A DNA stretch of 7,347 nt. Source: Clostridiaceae bacterium (lineage in GTDB: Bacteria > Bacillota > Clostridia > DSM-8532). Of the stretch, positions 1 to 6,299 are shown piece after piece. The notes below the pieces were generated by a model, which had not been told where the DNA came from, ran no database searches, and was given only the letters and a program-made list of their open reading frames with translations. The position numbers were made by a program, and so were the translations under genes. The number at the start of each line of letters is the position of its first letter. Positions within the stretch are counted from its first letter, which is position 1. The DNA lies in assembly GCA_025361665.1 (NCBI GenBank), contig JANYKF010000153.1, positions 1 through 7,347 of the forward strand, written 5' to 3'.

Positions 1-45
1 GATATCCCTGTCGATTTGTTTAGCGAACATGTCCTTTAGTATCAT
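1..45 (-). CDS. brxC: BrxC, BREX P-loop ATPase (N-terminal fragment, runs off window)
   Basis: Only the first 15 codons are visible, reading MILKDMFAKQIDRDI before the window ends. This resembles the usual start of BrxC (about M-x-I-x-D-hydrophobic-F-x-K-x-I-x-R-x-I), the large (about 1,200-residue) BREX ATPase. Its place directly after brxA and brxB is the standard type 1 BREX order. The start at 45 is chosen because an AAGGAGAG ribosome binding site precedes it at a normal distance. An alternative ATG five codons further in lacks such a site. The site overlaps the brxB stop codon, so translation of the two genes is probably coupled. The Walker motifs lie outside the window, so the call rests on the short N-terminus plus gene order. 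Confidence 0.75.
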   Translation of the reverse strand, partial: MILKDMFAKQIDRDI

Positions 46-50
46 GATAC

Positions 51-58
51 CTCTCCTT
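51..58 (-). promoter_or_regulatory. Ribosome binding site of brxC
   Basis: On the minus strand the sequence AAGGAGAG lies five bases before the brxC ATG and begins inside the brxB TAA stop codon. A ribosome ending brxB is therefore placed directly on the brxC start signal. This decides the brxC start. Confidence 0.7.
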
Positions 59-636
59 TAGTCCACAAGCCGGAAAGCTCTATAATAATTGTCATCCTTG
101 ATCTCGGAAAACAGCATCAGTTCCTGGCCATCATATTTTCCCGGGAAGAACATGACGACTGGAACATTGTCTATGGCCTGATGCAGATTGTTGAGAACCT
201 TATGAGACCTCAATATCGGGTAGCACTTGCCTACCCCGGTGAGGAAGATCACAGCATCTTTCGGCGTGTGCTCTTGGATATGTTTAACAATCAAGCTTTC
301 ATCGTCGTTGATTTGAAGAAGATTCCCAACGGATTTCACAATTCTGGACATGCCCTGTTTCTTTTCGAATTTATAGCATTGGTCGAGATAGTCTTCCTTT
401 ACCAGATAATCAATGATGATGTCATATAAGTCGAAAACAGCAAGTTCGAAACCGTCCGTCCCTTTGCTGTTCTTGTTTTTCATATATTTGATCCGCTCGC
501 GGACAATCAGCTCTTTCTCAGCCGGGTAATCAAACACATAGTATCCGACCTCATTACCAAGGCCTTTGTTCTCTCGAAAGCTGTGTTCCTTTATTCTGCG
601 TTCGACCGCGTCAAGCCGCGTTTCTATCGTCGCCAT
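58..636 (-). CDS. brxB: BrxB, BREX protein (DUF1788)
   Basis: This 192-residue protein is a full-length member of the DUF1788 family, the BrxB component of BREX phage defence. Family-typical blocks are visible: the N-terminal RLDAVERRI stretch, GLGNEVGYYVFDYPAEKE at residues 25-42, a VIFLTGVGKCYPILRSH block at 129-145, and the C-terminal block from FFPGKYDG (about 163) to DDNYYRAFRL (181-190). BrxB is small and soluble; no signal peptide or membrane segment is visible, and its biochemical role is not settled. The ATG shares one base with the brxA stop codon (TAATG), so the two are translationally coupled. A G-rich stretch (GGGGG) eight bases upstream may act as the ribosome binding site. Base composition is clearly AT-richer than the ABC and arginase genes, as for brxA. 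The brxA-brxB-brxC order points to BREX type 1, although pglX, pglZ and brxL are outside the window. Confidence 0.93.
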   Translation of the reverse strand: MATIETRLDAVERRIKEHSFRENKGLGNEVGYYVFDYPAEKELIVRERIKYMKNKNSKGTDGFELAVFDLYDIIIDYLVKEDYLDQCYKFEKKQGMSRIVKSVGNLLQINDDESLIVKHIQEHTPKDAVIFLTGVGKCYPILRSHKVLNNLHQAIDNVPVVMFFPGKYDGQELMLFSEIKDDNYYRAFRLVD

Positions 637-1235
637 TACCGTACCCCCGTCAAGGCATTGATGAACAACTCCATGTGATGGTCTCTCAGGCAGTTTTCCA
701 GAGACGCATCCAATATCGGTTTCAGGATCTTGCGATTTCCCGAAGAACGAGCTGTGATGCCTGATTCCATCAAGATCGACTTGTATGTCTTCTTCAGGTT
801 TTTGATAGTTGATTCAGACCAACTGGCAACTTTTTCGCTTTGAACCTGCTTATCTCTGAAGTAGATGTTATAATCGCTGTCGGAGATGACCTCACTGCCC
901 ATGAACAGCTTTTCTCTGTAAACCTCGTATACAAAATCGAAAAAGAGACTATCGCTGTTCATAATTGCAGTGAGCGCAATGAACTTCTGTGTCTGAAGGT
1001 CACTATGAATGAACAGTGTACGAAATGCTTCAGGCAATTCCAAAATACGCATTGAAACAGTTTGAAGCATCTGAATAGACCGTGCTGTTGTCGGAGCTCC
1101 GAACAGATTCTCTGCTATACATATATTTCTAACTTCATCCACCTTTTTGCCGGATGAATACAGCAGCATGACCTTACGAAATTCGGAGAACCAGAACTGG
1201 TGCTTTACAGCGCTGGCGCTATAAGGTTTCCTCAT
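636..1235 (-). CDS. brxA: BrxA, BREX protein (DUF1819)
   Basis: This 199-residue protein matches the DUF1819 family, the first gene of most BREX operons. It has the family's start, YSASAVKHQFWFSEFRKV (residues 5-22), then a segment ending in ENLF (42-45), an arginine-rich helix, and a C-terminal half with the SWSESTIKNLKKTYKSIL block. Structural work on other BrxA proteins describes a small helical, winged-helix-like DNA-binding protein, and a role in assembling or targeting the BREX complex is inferred from that. The length is normal for the family. The ATG at 1235 is chosen because a GGAGG site lies 11 bases upstream and the family N-terminus begins there. That site sits within the last codons of a 26-codon reading frame ending six bases before brxA, so expression may depend on translation of that small frame. 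The stop codon overlaps the brxB start by one base. Confidence 0.93.
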   Translation of the reverse strand: MRKPYSASAVKHQFWFSEFRKVMLLYSSGKKVDEVRNICIAENLFGAPTTARSIQMLQTVSMRILELPEAFRTLFIHSDLQTQKFIALTAIMNSDSLFFDFVYEVYREKLFMGSEVISDSDYNIYFRDKQVQSEKVASWSESTIKNLKKTYKSILMESGITARSSGNRKILKPILDASLENCLRDHHMELFINALTGVR

Positions 1236-1241
1236 ATGCGG

Positions 1242-1322
1242 TTATGCCTCCAGGCGGAGTTCGGACTTCTTCATCCCTTTATCGATTAACAGTTTGACGA
1301 GCTTGTTATATGACACATCCAT
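1242..1322 (-). pseudogene. Truncated Cro/C1-type HTH regulator remnant or leader peptide upstream of brxA
   Basis: This short frame encodes 26 residues. After MDV it reads SYNKLVKLLIDKGMKKS and continues ELRLEA before a TAA stop. The block closely resembles the first helix and turn of small XRE-family (HTH_26-type) regulators, whose members usually continue through an A-G-I-S recognition-helix region to about 65-75 residues. Here the protein ends exactly where that region should begin, so it cannot form a complete DNA-binding domain. The other two frames after the stop show no continuation of the domain, which argues for a deletion rather than a simple frameshift. A ribosome binding site (GAGG within GAGGGG) lies at a good distance before the ATG, so the frame is probably still translated. 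Its codons CTG GAG GCA contain the GGAGG that serves brxA, and its stop lies six bases before the brxA start. It may therefore survive as a coupling leader peptide. Confidence 0.65.
1247..1251 (-). promoter_or_regulatory. Ribosome binding site of brxA inside the HTH remnant
   Basis: GGAGG on the minus strand lies 11 bases before the brxA ATG, slightly farther than usual. It is embedded in the second- and third-last sense regions (CTG GAG GCA) of the 26-codon upstream frame. Ribosomes reading that frame would cover this site and end six bases before brxA, which suggests coupled translation or re-initiation. Confidence 0.5.
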
Positions 1323-1366
1323 TTGACCCCTCGATGAACGAGTTATGTTTACACTGTTCCGCGCCT

Positions 1367-1395
1367 TTTATCATCTTATCATACGATTGTTACAA
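1367..1395 (-). promoter_or_regulatory. Candidate promoter of the BREX operon
   Basis: On the minus strand TTGTAA (1395-1390) and GATAAA (1372-1367) are separated by 17 bases, each matching the sigma-A consensus at four of six positions. The region is AT-rich and lies about 45 bases before the HTH remnant that leads the brx genes. TATGAT at 1383-1378 is a better -10 by sequence but has no -35 at the right distance. The call rests on sequence resemblance only. Confidence 0.35.
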
Positions 1396-1411
1396 ATGAT
1401 GGATATTTGTA
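1391..1411. promoter_or_regulatory. Perfect 7-bp inverted repeat, candidate operator of the BREX promoter
   Basis: TACAAAT and ATTTGTA form perfect 7-bp arms around a 7-base centre (GATGGAT). The arms overlap the candidate -35 box of the BREX promoter. A 21-bp dyad with this spacing suits a dimeric repressor. It is not followed by a T tract in either direction, so it does not look like a terminator. The regulator is unknown; the truncated HTH gene next door may once have bound here. Confidence 0.4.
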
Positions 1412-1467
1412 TGGATTTCTGCGAGAAGCGTATATATTGCGATATGGGTGGACAGTGCAGGCCGCCG

Positions 1468-3330
1468 TCACTCCGCAAACTGGACATCATACAGGCCATG
1501 GTAGAAACCTTTGGCTTCCATCAGGCTTTGATGCGTGCCGCGCTCGATGATGTCACCATGATCGATGACCAGGATCTCGTCCGCCTCCCGGATGGTGGAG
1601 AGCCGGTGGGCGATGATGAAACTGGTCCTCCCCCTGCGCAGGTGCAGCATGGCCTGCTGCAGCACCATCTCCGTGCGCGTGTCGACACTGCTCGTGGCTT
1701 CATCCAGGATCAGGACGGAAGGGTCGGCCAGAACAGCCCGCGCGATGGACAGCAGCTGCCGCTGCCCTCCGGACAGGCCTCCGCCGGACTCATCCAAAAC
1801 CGTATCGTATCCATCCGGCAAACGACGGATGTATGTGTCCGCGCCAACCGCCTTCACGGCGGCCTCCACCTCGGCATCGGTCGCTTCAAGCCGACCGTAG
1901 CGCACATTTTCACGGATGGATCCGGAAAACAGATGGGTATCCTGCAGCACCATGCCGAAGCAGGGGCGCAGGGTATCCCGCTCCCAAAGCCGCAAATCGC
2001 GCCCGTCCATGCATATGCTCCCGCTTCCCGGATCGTAGAACCGGACAAGCAGATTGACGATGGTGGTTTTTCCCGCTCCAGTCGGACCCACAAGCGCCAC
2101 TGTCTTTCCCGGTGGCGCATCCAGCACCACGTTCTTCAGAACCGGCACATCCGGGTGATAGCCGAAGGTGACCCCCTCAAACCGGACATGTCCTTTCGGA
2201 TGGGTCACCGGGATGGCTTCCGGCAGATCGGCCGGCTCCGGTTCCTGGTCCATCAGCTCGAACACGCGCTCAGCGCTCGCCTGAGCGGACTGAATCGTGC
2301 TGTACAGGTTCGCGATGTCGTTGAGGGGCCGGGAGAATTGCCGGGAGTAATTGATGAAACTGGCAATGACCCCCACCGAGATGGCTCCGGAAACGGCAAG
2401 CCAGCCCCCCGCCGTCGCCACGATCACAAACCCGATGTTCGTCAGCACGTTCAGCATGGGCATCACGAGGCCGGACATCACCTGGGCCCTGCGTCCGGCT
2501 TCCTTCAGCCGCGCATTGATTTCATCAAACTGCGCGATGACATGGTCCTCATGCCCGAATGCCTTCACGACCAGCTGTCCGGACAGGATTTCCTCGATAT
2601 GCCCGTTGAGTTCCGCCAGGTTGGCCTGCTGGGCGCGGAACTGCTTCCGGGAGCGTTTGGCCACCTGTCCAGAAAAAACAAGGGTGATGGGCACGGTGAT
2701 GAGGGTCAGTAAAGTCAGGATGGGAGACAGGACAAGCATCATCACAAAGGACCCGGCCACCATGAAAATGCTTGAGAACAATTGGGTCGTGGAGGACGAC
2801 AGCATCGTGCTGACATTGTCCACATCGTTGGAGAGGCGGCTCATCAGCTCGCCATGCGTCCGGGTGTCGAAAAACACCAGCGGAAGCTTCTGAATCCGCT
2901 CAAACAGGGATTTTCGGATGACCATCACGATACGCTGCACGACGCCGGCGATCCACCACTCCTGCAGCCAGGAAAGCAAGGCCCCGACTCCATATGCGAT
3001 GCCCAGACCGAGTATGACGGAATATAGGCGCGTGAAATCAACGCCGCCTGCCTGCGACATCGCATCGACGCCACGCCCGATGAGCCATGGACCCACGAGC
3101 CCGAGTGCGGACCCGACAGTCGCGATGACGAACACGGATGCCAGCTTCCATTGTTCCCTGCCAAACAGTTTCCAGAGGCGCCTGACAGTTCCCAGCATGT
3201 CCTTGGGTTTTTCTCCTCCGCCAAACCGCCCCCCCATGTGATGCATGCCGGTTGTGCCGGGCTTGGGCACGGCATTGTCCGGATGCGGGATGCCGCTTGG
3301 CACGCTTTTGTCGCGCTTATCATCCGCCAT
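1468..3330 (-). CDS. ABC exporter half-transporter, canonical subunit (BmrD/YheH-like)
   Basis: This 620-residue protein has an N-terminal membrane domain (about residues 60-345, six predicted helices) fused to an ATP-binding domain (about 380-620). Visible motifs are Walker A GPTGAGKT (415-422), Q-loop Q463, signature LSGGQ (519-523), Walker B VLILDE with catalytic E544, and H-loop H575. All are canonical, so this subunit supplies the working catalytic Walker B. A soluble glycine- and histidine-containing extension of about 50 residues precedes the membrane domain, as in BmrD/YheH-type subunits. The start at 3330 is chosen because AAGGAGGTGG lies just upstream and ATG follows the previous gene's TGA after one base (TGAGATG). 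An in-frame ATG at 3474 would add 48 residues that are only a shadow of the upstream gene. It should work as a heterodimer with the product of the preceding gene, exporting drugs, lipids or peptides; the substrate cannot be read from sequence. No clear terminator follows the stop codon. Confidence 0.92.
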   Translation of the reverse strand: MADDKRDKSVPSGIPHPDNAVPKPGTTGMHHMGGRFGGGEKPKDMLGTVRRLWKLFGREQWKLASVFVIATVGSALGLVGPWLIGRGVDAMSQAGGVDFTRLYSVILGLGIAYGVGALLSWLQEWWIAGVVQRIVMVIRKSLFERIQKLPLVFFDTRTHGELMSRLSNDVDNVSTMLSSSTTQLFSSIFMVAGSFVMMLVLSPILTLLTLITVPITLVFSGQVAKRSRKQFRAQQANLAELNGHIEEILSGQLVVKAFGHEDHVIAQFDEINARLKEAGRRAQVMSGLVMPMLNVLTNIGFVIVATAGGWLAVSGAISVGVIASFINYSRQFSRPLNDIANLYSTIQSAQASAERVFELMDQEPEPADLPEAIPVTHPKGHVRFEGVTFGYHPDVPVLKNVVLDAPPGKTVALVGPTGAGKTTIVNLLVRFYDPGSGSICMDGRDLRLWERDTLRPCFGMVLQDTHLFSGSIRENVRYGRLEATDAEVEAAVKAVGADTYIRRLPDGYDTVLDESGGGLSGGQRQLLSIARAVLADPSVLILDEATSSVDTRTEMVLQQAMLHLRRGRTSFIIAHRLSTIREADEILVIDHGDIIERGTHQSLMEAKGFYHGLYDVQFAE

Positions 3331-3331
3331 C

Positions 3332-5077
3332 TCAGACCACCTCCTTGCCGGACCGGTCGAGGCCCATCTGGGAACGGTAGATATCCCGATAAATCGGGCA
3401 GTCTTCGAGCAAGGCCGCGTGTGACCCGGACCCCACCAGCTTCCCCTCGTCCAGCACAAGGATGCGGTCGGCATTCATGACGGAATGAATCCGCTGGGCG
3501 ATAAGCAACACGGTCATATTCTGCGCATGCTGCCGCAAACGGCTTCTGATACGGGATTCCGTGCCCATGTCGATGGCGCTCGTGCTGTCGTCCATGACCA
3601 GGACTGGGGCGCTGCACAGCAAGGCCCGGGCAATGCAGAGCCTTTGCTTTTGCCCGCCTGAGAGGTTCACGCCACCCTGACCGATCCAGGTGTCGTACCC
3701 GTCGGGCAGTTTCGGGATGAATTCGTCCGCGCAGGCCAAGCGGACGGCGGCCTCCAGTTCTTCTTCCGTCGCATTCGGCCGGCCCCAGCGCAAATTGTCC
3801 CGAATGGTCCCCGTGAACAGAATCGCCTGCTGGGGAACCATGGCGATGCGGCTCCGCAGCTCGGACAACCCGTAGGCGCGCACATCCTGGCCATCCACCA
3901 GGACCGCTCCTTCCGACACGTCGTAAAACCGCGAAAACAGGTTCACGAGAGATGATTTGCCTGATCCGGTAGAACCGATGAGCGCCACGGTCTGCCCCGG
4001 CTCCACCCGGAATGAAATGTCCTTCAGAACCGGAATGGATTGTCCCGGCCAGCAGAAAGCGGCATTGCGCATTTCCAGGGCGCCCTGCCCCACCGGGACG
4101 ACCGGTTCCTCGGGCAGCGGCATGCCGTCTTCCAGCCCGAACACTTCGCCGATGCGGTCACCGGAAGTCTTGGCCCGCACACCCGCGGTGAAAATCCACG
4201 AAACCATCATCATGGACTGCAGAATCTGGAGCGAGTAATTGATGAAGGCGATGATATCGCCCACCAGCATGTTCCCGGCGGAAATCCGGATGCCTCCGAA
4301 CCAGATGATCAGGATGATGCTGCCGTTCATGAGCACCAGCATCAGGGGCTGGATGGTTGCCATCGAACGGGCGGCTTTCACCCCGAGACCTGTCAGGTTC
4401 TGGTTGGCCGCATCGAATTTATCCTGTTCATAACGGTGCCGGTTAAACACCTTCACAACGCGAACGCCCCCAAGGTATTCGCGCATCACGCCGTTCACCC
4501 GATCGATGGCCGCCTGCACCTTCTTGAACAGCGGCAGGCCGCGCTGGATGCGCAGCCAGATGAGGAAGCCCAGGACAGGGATCACGCCGACCAGGATCAT
4601 CGCGAGTCCCGGATTCAGGATGAATGCCATGATGACGCTGCCCAGCAGCAGCAGGGGTGCGCGGATGAAGATGCGGGTGAGCATGAACGACATGTTCTGC
4701 ACCTGCATGACATCGTTCGTCAGCCGGGTTATCATCGAAGACGGGCCGAATTTCAGGATGGCGGACATGGAAAGCCGCTGTGCCTTCCGAAACAGGTCCG
4801 CGCGGATGAGTGTTCCAAGATCCTGTGAGACCTTTGTGGAAAGCCAGTTGCGCGCGAGGCCCATGAGGGAGCCGAAAAGCGCGAGTCCCAGCATGATGCC
4901 GCCCGTCCGCAGAATATAGGGCGTATCGCTGTTGCGGATGCCGATATTGACAATGGAGGCCATGAGTGTCGGGAGGCTGAGATCGACGAGGACTTCCACA
5001 AGGAGCGCCACCCAGGCGGGCACTGCCAGTTTGAGATATTCCGGCATGTACCGGTGCAGCCATCTGAGCTTTTTCAT
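3332..5077 (-). CDS. ABC exporter half-transporter, degenerate-site subunit (BmrC/YheI-like)
   Basis: This 581-residue protein is a membrane domain (about residues 15-305) fused to an ATP-binding domain (about 330-581). Motifs are Walker A GSTGSGKS (368-375), Q-loop Q416, signature LSGGQ (472-476) and Walker B VLVMDD (492-497). The position after the Walker B aspartate is D497 rather than glutamate, and the H-loop residue is Q528 rather than histidine (IAQRI). This Asp/Gln pair is the known mark of the non-catalytic site in heterodimeric exporters such as TM287/288 and BmrCD. The protein is therefore the regulatory half and the next gene's product the catalytic half. The start at 5077 follows a GGGAG site and overlaps the arginase stop by ATGA. 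The longer frame from 5125 would only add arginase shadow sequence. It lies in the inner membrane and is co-translated with arginase upstream and its partner downstream. Confidence 0.92.
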   Translation of the reverse strand: MKKLRWLHRYMPEYLKLAVPAWVALLVEVLVDLSLPTLMASIVNIGIRNSDTPYILRTGGIMLGLALFGSLMGLARNWLSTKVSQDLGTLIRADLFRKAQRLSMSAILKFGPSSMITRLTNDVMQVQNMSFMLTRIFIRAPLLLLGSVIMAFILNPGLAMILVGVIPVLGFLIWLRIQRGLPLFKKVQAAIDRVNGVMREYLGGVRVVKVFNRHRYEQDKFDAANQNLTGLGVKAARSMATIQPLMLVLMNGSIILIIWFGGIRISAGNMLVGDIIAFINYSLQILQSMMMVSWIFTAGVRAKTSGDRIGEVFGLEDGMPLPEEPVVPVGQGALEMRNAAFCWPGQSIPVLKDISFRVEPGQTVALIGSTGSGKSSLVNLFSRFYDVSEGAVLVDGQDVRAYGLSELRSRIAMVPQQAILFTGTIRDNLRWGRPNATEEELEAAVRLACADEFIPKLPDGYDTWIGQGGVNLSGGQKQRLCIARALLCSAPVLVMDDSTSAIDMGTESRIRSRLRQHAQNMTVLLIAQRIHSVMNADRILVLDEGKLVGSGSHAALLEDCPIYRDIYRSQMGLDRSGKEVV

Positions 5078-5988
5078 GCGTTCTCTCCCGCACCACGAAA
5101 GATGCGTTTTCCGAGCATGGAGCAAATGAGGGAAACAGCCAGTTCCCCGGTTTGGTTCGCATGGTCGAGGATGGGGTTCAGTTCCACCAGGTCAATGGCG
5201 CGCAGCTTTGGACTTGCGGCTATCAGTTCCGCGGCCAGATGCGCTTCCCGGTATGTCAGACCGCCTTGAACCGGTGTTCCGACGCCGGGCGCCACAGACG
5301 GGGTCACCACGTCCAAGTCAAAGCTGGCATGGAGCGCATCGGTCCCGGCTTCCGCGACATCCAGCGCATTGCGCATGACGCGGTGCATCCCCAGCGTGTC
5401 AATGTCCTCCATCGTGAAGACCGTCACGCCAAACCGGCGCAGCAGATGCATCTCGCCTTCATCCAGGCTGCGGGCGCCGACGATGGCCACCTTGAGGGGA
5501 TCGATGCATGATTCGGAGGGTGGAAGGCCATCCACCATTCCCCGGACCCCTGCGCCCACCACGGCCGCCAGTGACATTCCGTGCAGGTTCCCGCTGAGGG
5601 TTGTTTCCTCATTGTTGAAATCGCCATGTGCATCCATCCAGAGGACGCCGACCTTGCCGTACACCCGTCTGGTGCCGAGGATCGAACCCGCCGCGAGGCT
5701 GTGATCGCCACCCAGGATGACGGGCCGATGACCCCGGGCCAGACTTTCGGCCACTGCGTCGAAAAGCCGCCGGTTGATGTCCGCGATGGCCTTCAGATAT
5801 CGCGCCTTCGGGTTGCCCTCCGGCATATCTCCCACGGGGACCTCGATGTTGCCCAAATCCCCGCAATGGAGTCCCATGCGCTGCAAAGCTTCGTGAAGGC
5901 CCGAATAGCGGATGGCGGCCGGCCCCATGTCCACGCCCCGGCGGGATGCGCCCAGATCGACCGGAACCCCGATGATGTCTACCTGCAT
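5074..5988 (-). CDS. rocF: Arginase
   Basis: This 304-residue protein is a full-length ureohydrolase that splits L-arginine into L-ornithine and urea at a two-manganese centre. All three family signatures are present: GGDHS (93-97), WMDAHGDFN (117-125) and SFDLD followed by APGVGTP (222-239). The expected metal ligands are H96, D119, H121, D123, D224 and D226. SGNLHGM (132-138) with H136 and the VELNP block around E270 favour arginase over agmatinase. One small departure is T229 where D is common before proline (VVTP); it is not a metal ligand. The start follows a strong GGGAGG site six bases upstream. The stop overlaps the first ABC gene by ATGA, so arginase leads a three-gene operon. It diverges from an ornithine cyclodeaminase gene that could use its product. 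The rocF symbol is by family, not proven orthology. Confidence 0.93.
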   Translation of the reverse strand: MQVDIIGVPVDLGASRRGVDMGPAAIRYSGLHEALQRMGLHCGDLGNIEVPVGDMPEGNPKARYLKAIADINRRLFDAVAESLARGHRPVILGGDHSLAAGSILGTRRVYGKVGVLWMDAHGDFNNEETTLSGNLHGMSLAAVVGAGVRGMVDGLPPSESCIDPLKVAIVGARSLDEGEMHLLRRFGVTVFTMEDIDTLGMHRVMRNALDVAEAGTDALHASFDLDVVTPSVAPGVGTPVQGGLTYREAHLAAELIAASPKLRAIDLVELNPILDHANQTGELAVSLICSMLGKRIFRGAGENA

Positions 5989-5994
5989 CCTTGA

Positions 5995-6000
5995 CCTCCC
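5995..6000 (-). promoter_or_regulatory. Ribosome binding site of the arginase gene
   Basis: GGGAGG on the minus strand lies six bases before the ATG at 5988. It fixes the arginase start and excludes the longer overlapping frame that begins near 6037. Confidence 0.75.
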
Positions 6001-6035
6001 ATATCGCCTTCCGGCCGCTCGATAAGCACCAGTCC

Positions 6036-6064
6036 ATTATATGCCGGCACCCGGCGTATCACAA
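6036..6064 (-). promoter_or_regulatory. Promoter of the arginase-ABC exporter operon
   Basis: On the minus strand TTGTGA (6064-6059) and a perfect TATAAT (6041-6036) are separated by 17 bases. Transcription would start near 6029, about 40 bases before the arginase ATG. The spacer holds GCCGG-GTG-CCGGC (6055-6043), a perfect 5-bp inverted repeat placed where a repressor could block RNA polymerase. This is the best sigma-A-type promoter visible in the window. Confidence 0.65.
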
Positions 6065-6118
6065 CAGCCAACGTACTGAGGCCCAAACCTTTCGTTTTGT
6101 CACATACCATATATTTCA

Positions 6119-6149
6119 GTTCCCCGCGCAGCTTGTTTCATGATATGCT
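6119..6149 (+). promoter_or_regulatory. Candidate extended -10 promoter of the cyclodeaminase gene
   Basis: TGATATGCT (6141-6149) fits an extended -10 element (TGn followed by TATGCT). The -35 region is poor; TTCCCC at 6120-6125 has an 18-base spacing. If used, transcription would begin near 6156, just before the first repeat, giving a leader of about 150 bases. No better plus-strand promoter was found in 5,989-6,307. Confidence 0.3.
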
Positions 6150-6164
6150 GATGGAAATGACGGT

Positions 6165-6204
6165 GTGCGGCACTAGGATTTCAATCACCTTGGATGGTGT
6201 TGGA
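6165..6204. repeat. 40-bp direct repeat, copy 1 (first part of a 53-nt hairpin)
   Basis: This 40-base sequence, starting GTGCGGCACTAGG and ending GGTGTTGGA, recurs without mismatch 95 bases downstream. The flanks of the two copies are not alike, so only this block is duplicated. The 95-base offset is not a multiple of three, so the repeat is not a coding repeat. Confidence 0.95.
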
Positions 6205-6218
6205 ATCCAAGTGCCGCA
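6166..6218 (+). promoter_or_regulatory. 53-nt near-perfect hairpin in the cyclodeaminase leader
   Basis: TGCGGCACT (6166-6174) pairs perfectly with AGTGCCGCA (6210-6218). After an A-A mismatch, GGATTTCAA (6176-6184) pairs with TTGGAATCC (6200-6208) with one G-U pair. CACC (6186-6189) pairs with GGTG (6196-6199) around a TTGGAT loop. The whole element is strongly self-complementary. It could be an RNA hairpin or a DNA operator. No T tract follows it, so it is not an ordinary terminator. Confidence 0.7.
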
Positions 6219-6222
6219 TCGC

Positions 6223-6230
6223 CCTCCAAC
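6223..6230 (+). promoter_or_regulatory. Candidate anti-Shine-Dalgarno segment
   Basis: CCTCCAAC is perfectly complementary to GTTGGAGG at 6294-6301, which includes the complete GGAGG ribosome binding site of the cyclodeaminase gene. The pairing extends by an A-T and a G-U pair. It could hide the site, and the resulting stem would be followed at once by six T residues. The intervening loop is about 60 bases, so formation would depend on folding of the second repeat. Confidence 0.4.
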
Positions 6231-6259
6231 ATGGCCCAAACCCGGCAATGTTGTATTGC

Positions 6260-6299
6260 GTGCGGCACTAGGATTTCAATCACCTTGGATGGTGTTGGA
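6260..6299. repeat. 40-bp direct repeat, copy 2 (overlaps the cyclodeaminase ribosome binding site)
   Basis: This is an exact copy of 6165-6204. It lacks the long right arm of copy 1 and runs straight into the ribosome binding site. Its own shorter hairpin pairs TTTCAA (6274-6279) with TTGGAG (6295-6300, two G-U pairs), skips T6280, and pairs CACC (6281-6284) with GGTG (6291-6294). It would therefore cover GGAG of the ribosome binding site. Confidence 0.9.

Noticed and set aside
1391..1411. Inverted repeat as the terminator of the exporter operon
   Set aside because: The arms are AT-rich and no T tract follows on the minus strand (ACAATCG instead), so an operator is more likely.
1345..2712. 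455-codon open frame on the plus strand
   Set aside because: It lies antisense to the ATP-binding half of the second exporter subunit, has no ribosome binding site and no recognisable domain. Long antisense frames are common in GC-rich genes.
3331..3474. N-terminal extension of the second exporter subunit by 48 residues
   Set aside because: The extension reads through the end of the upstream gene in another frame, while a strong AAGGAGGTGG site precedes the ATG at 3330.
4040..4828. 262-codon open frame on the plus strand, rich in His, Gln and Asp
   Set aside because: It is a shadow of the first exporter gene. The low-complexity composition reflects reverse reading of GC-rich codons.
5609..6037. 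Minus-strand frame starting near 6037, upstream of arginase
   Set aside because: It starts within the arginase -10 box, has no ribosome binding site, and overlaps the arginase coding sequence out of frame.
6165..6299. Two 40-bp repeats separated by 55 bp, looking like a one-spacer CRISPR
   Set aside because: Only two copies exist, copy 1 is part of a larger palindrome, copy 2 merges with a ribosome binding site, and no cas genes are present.
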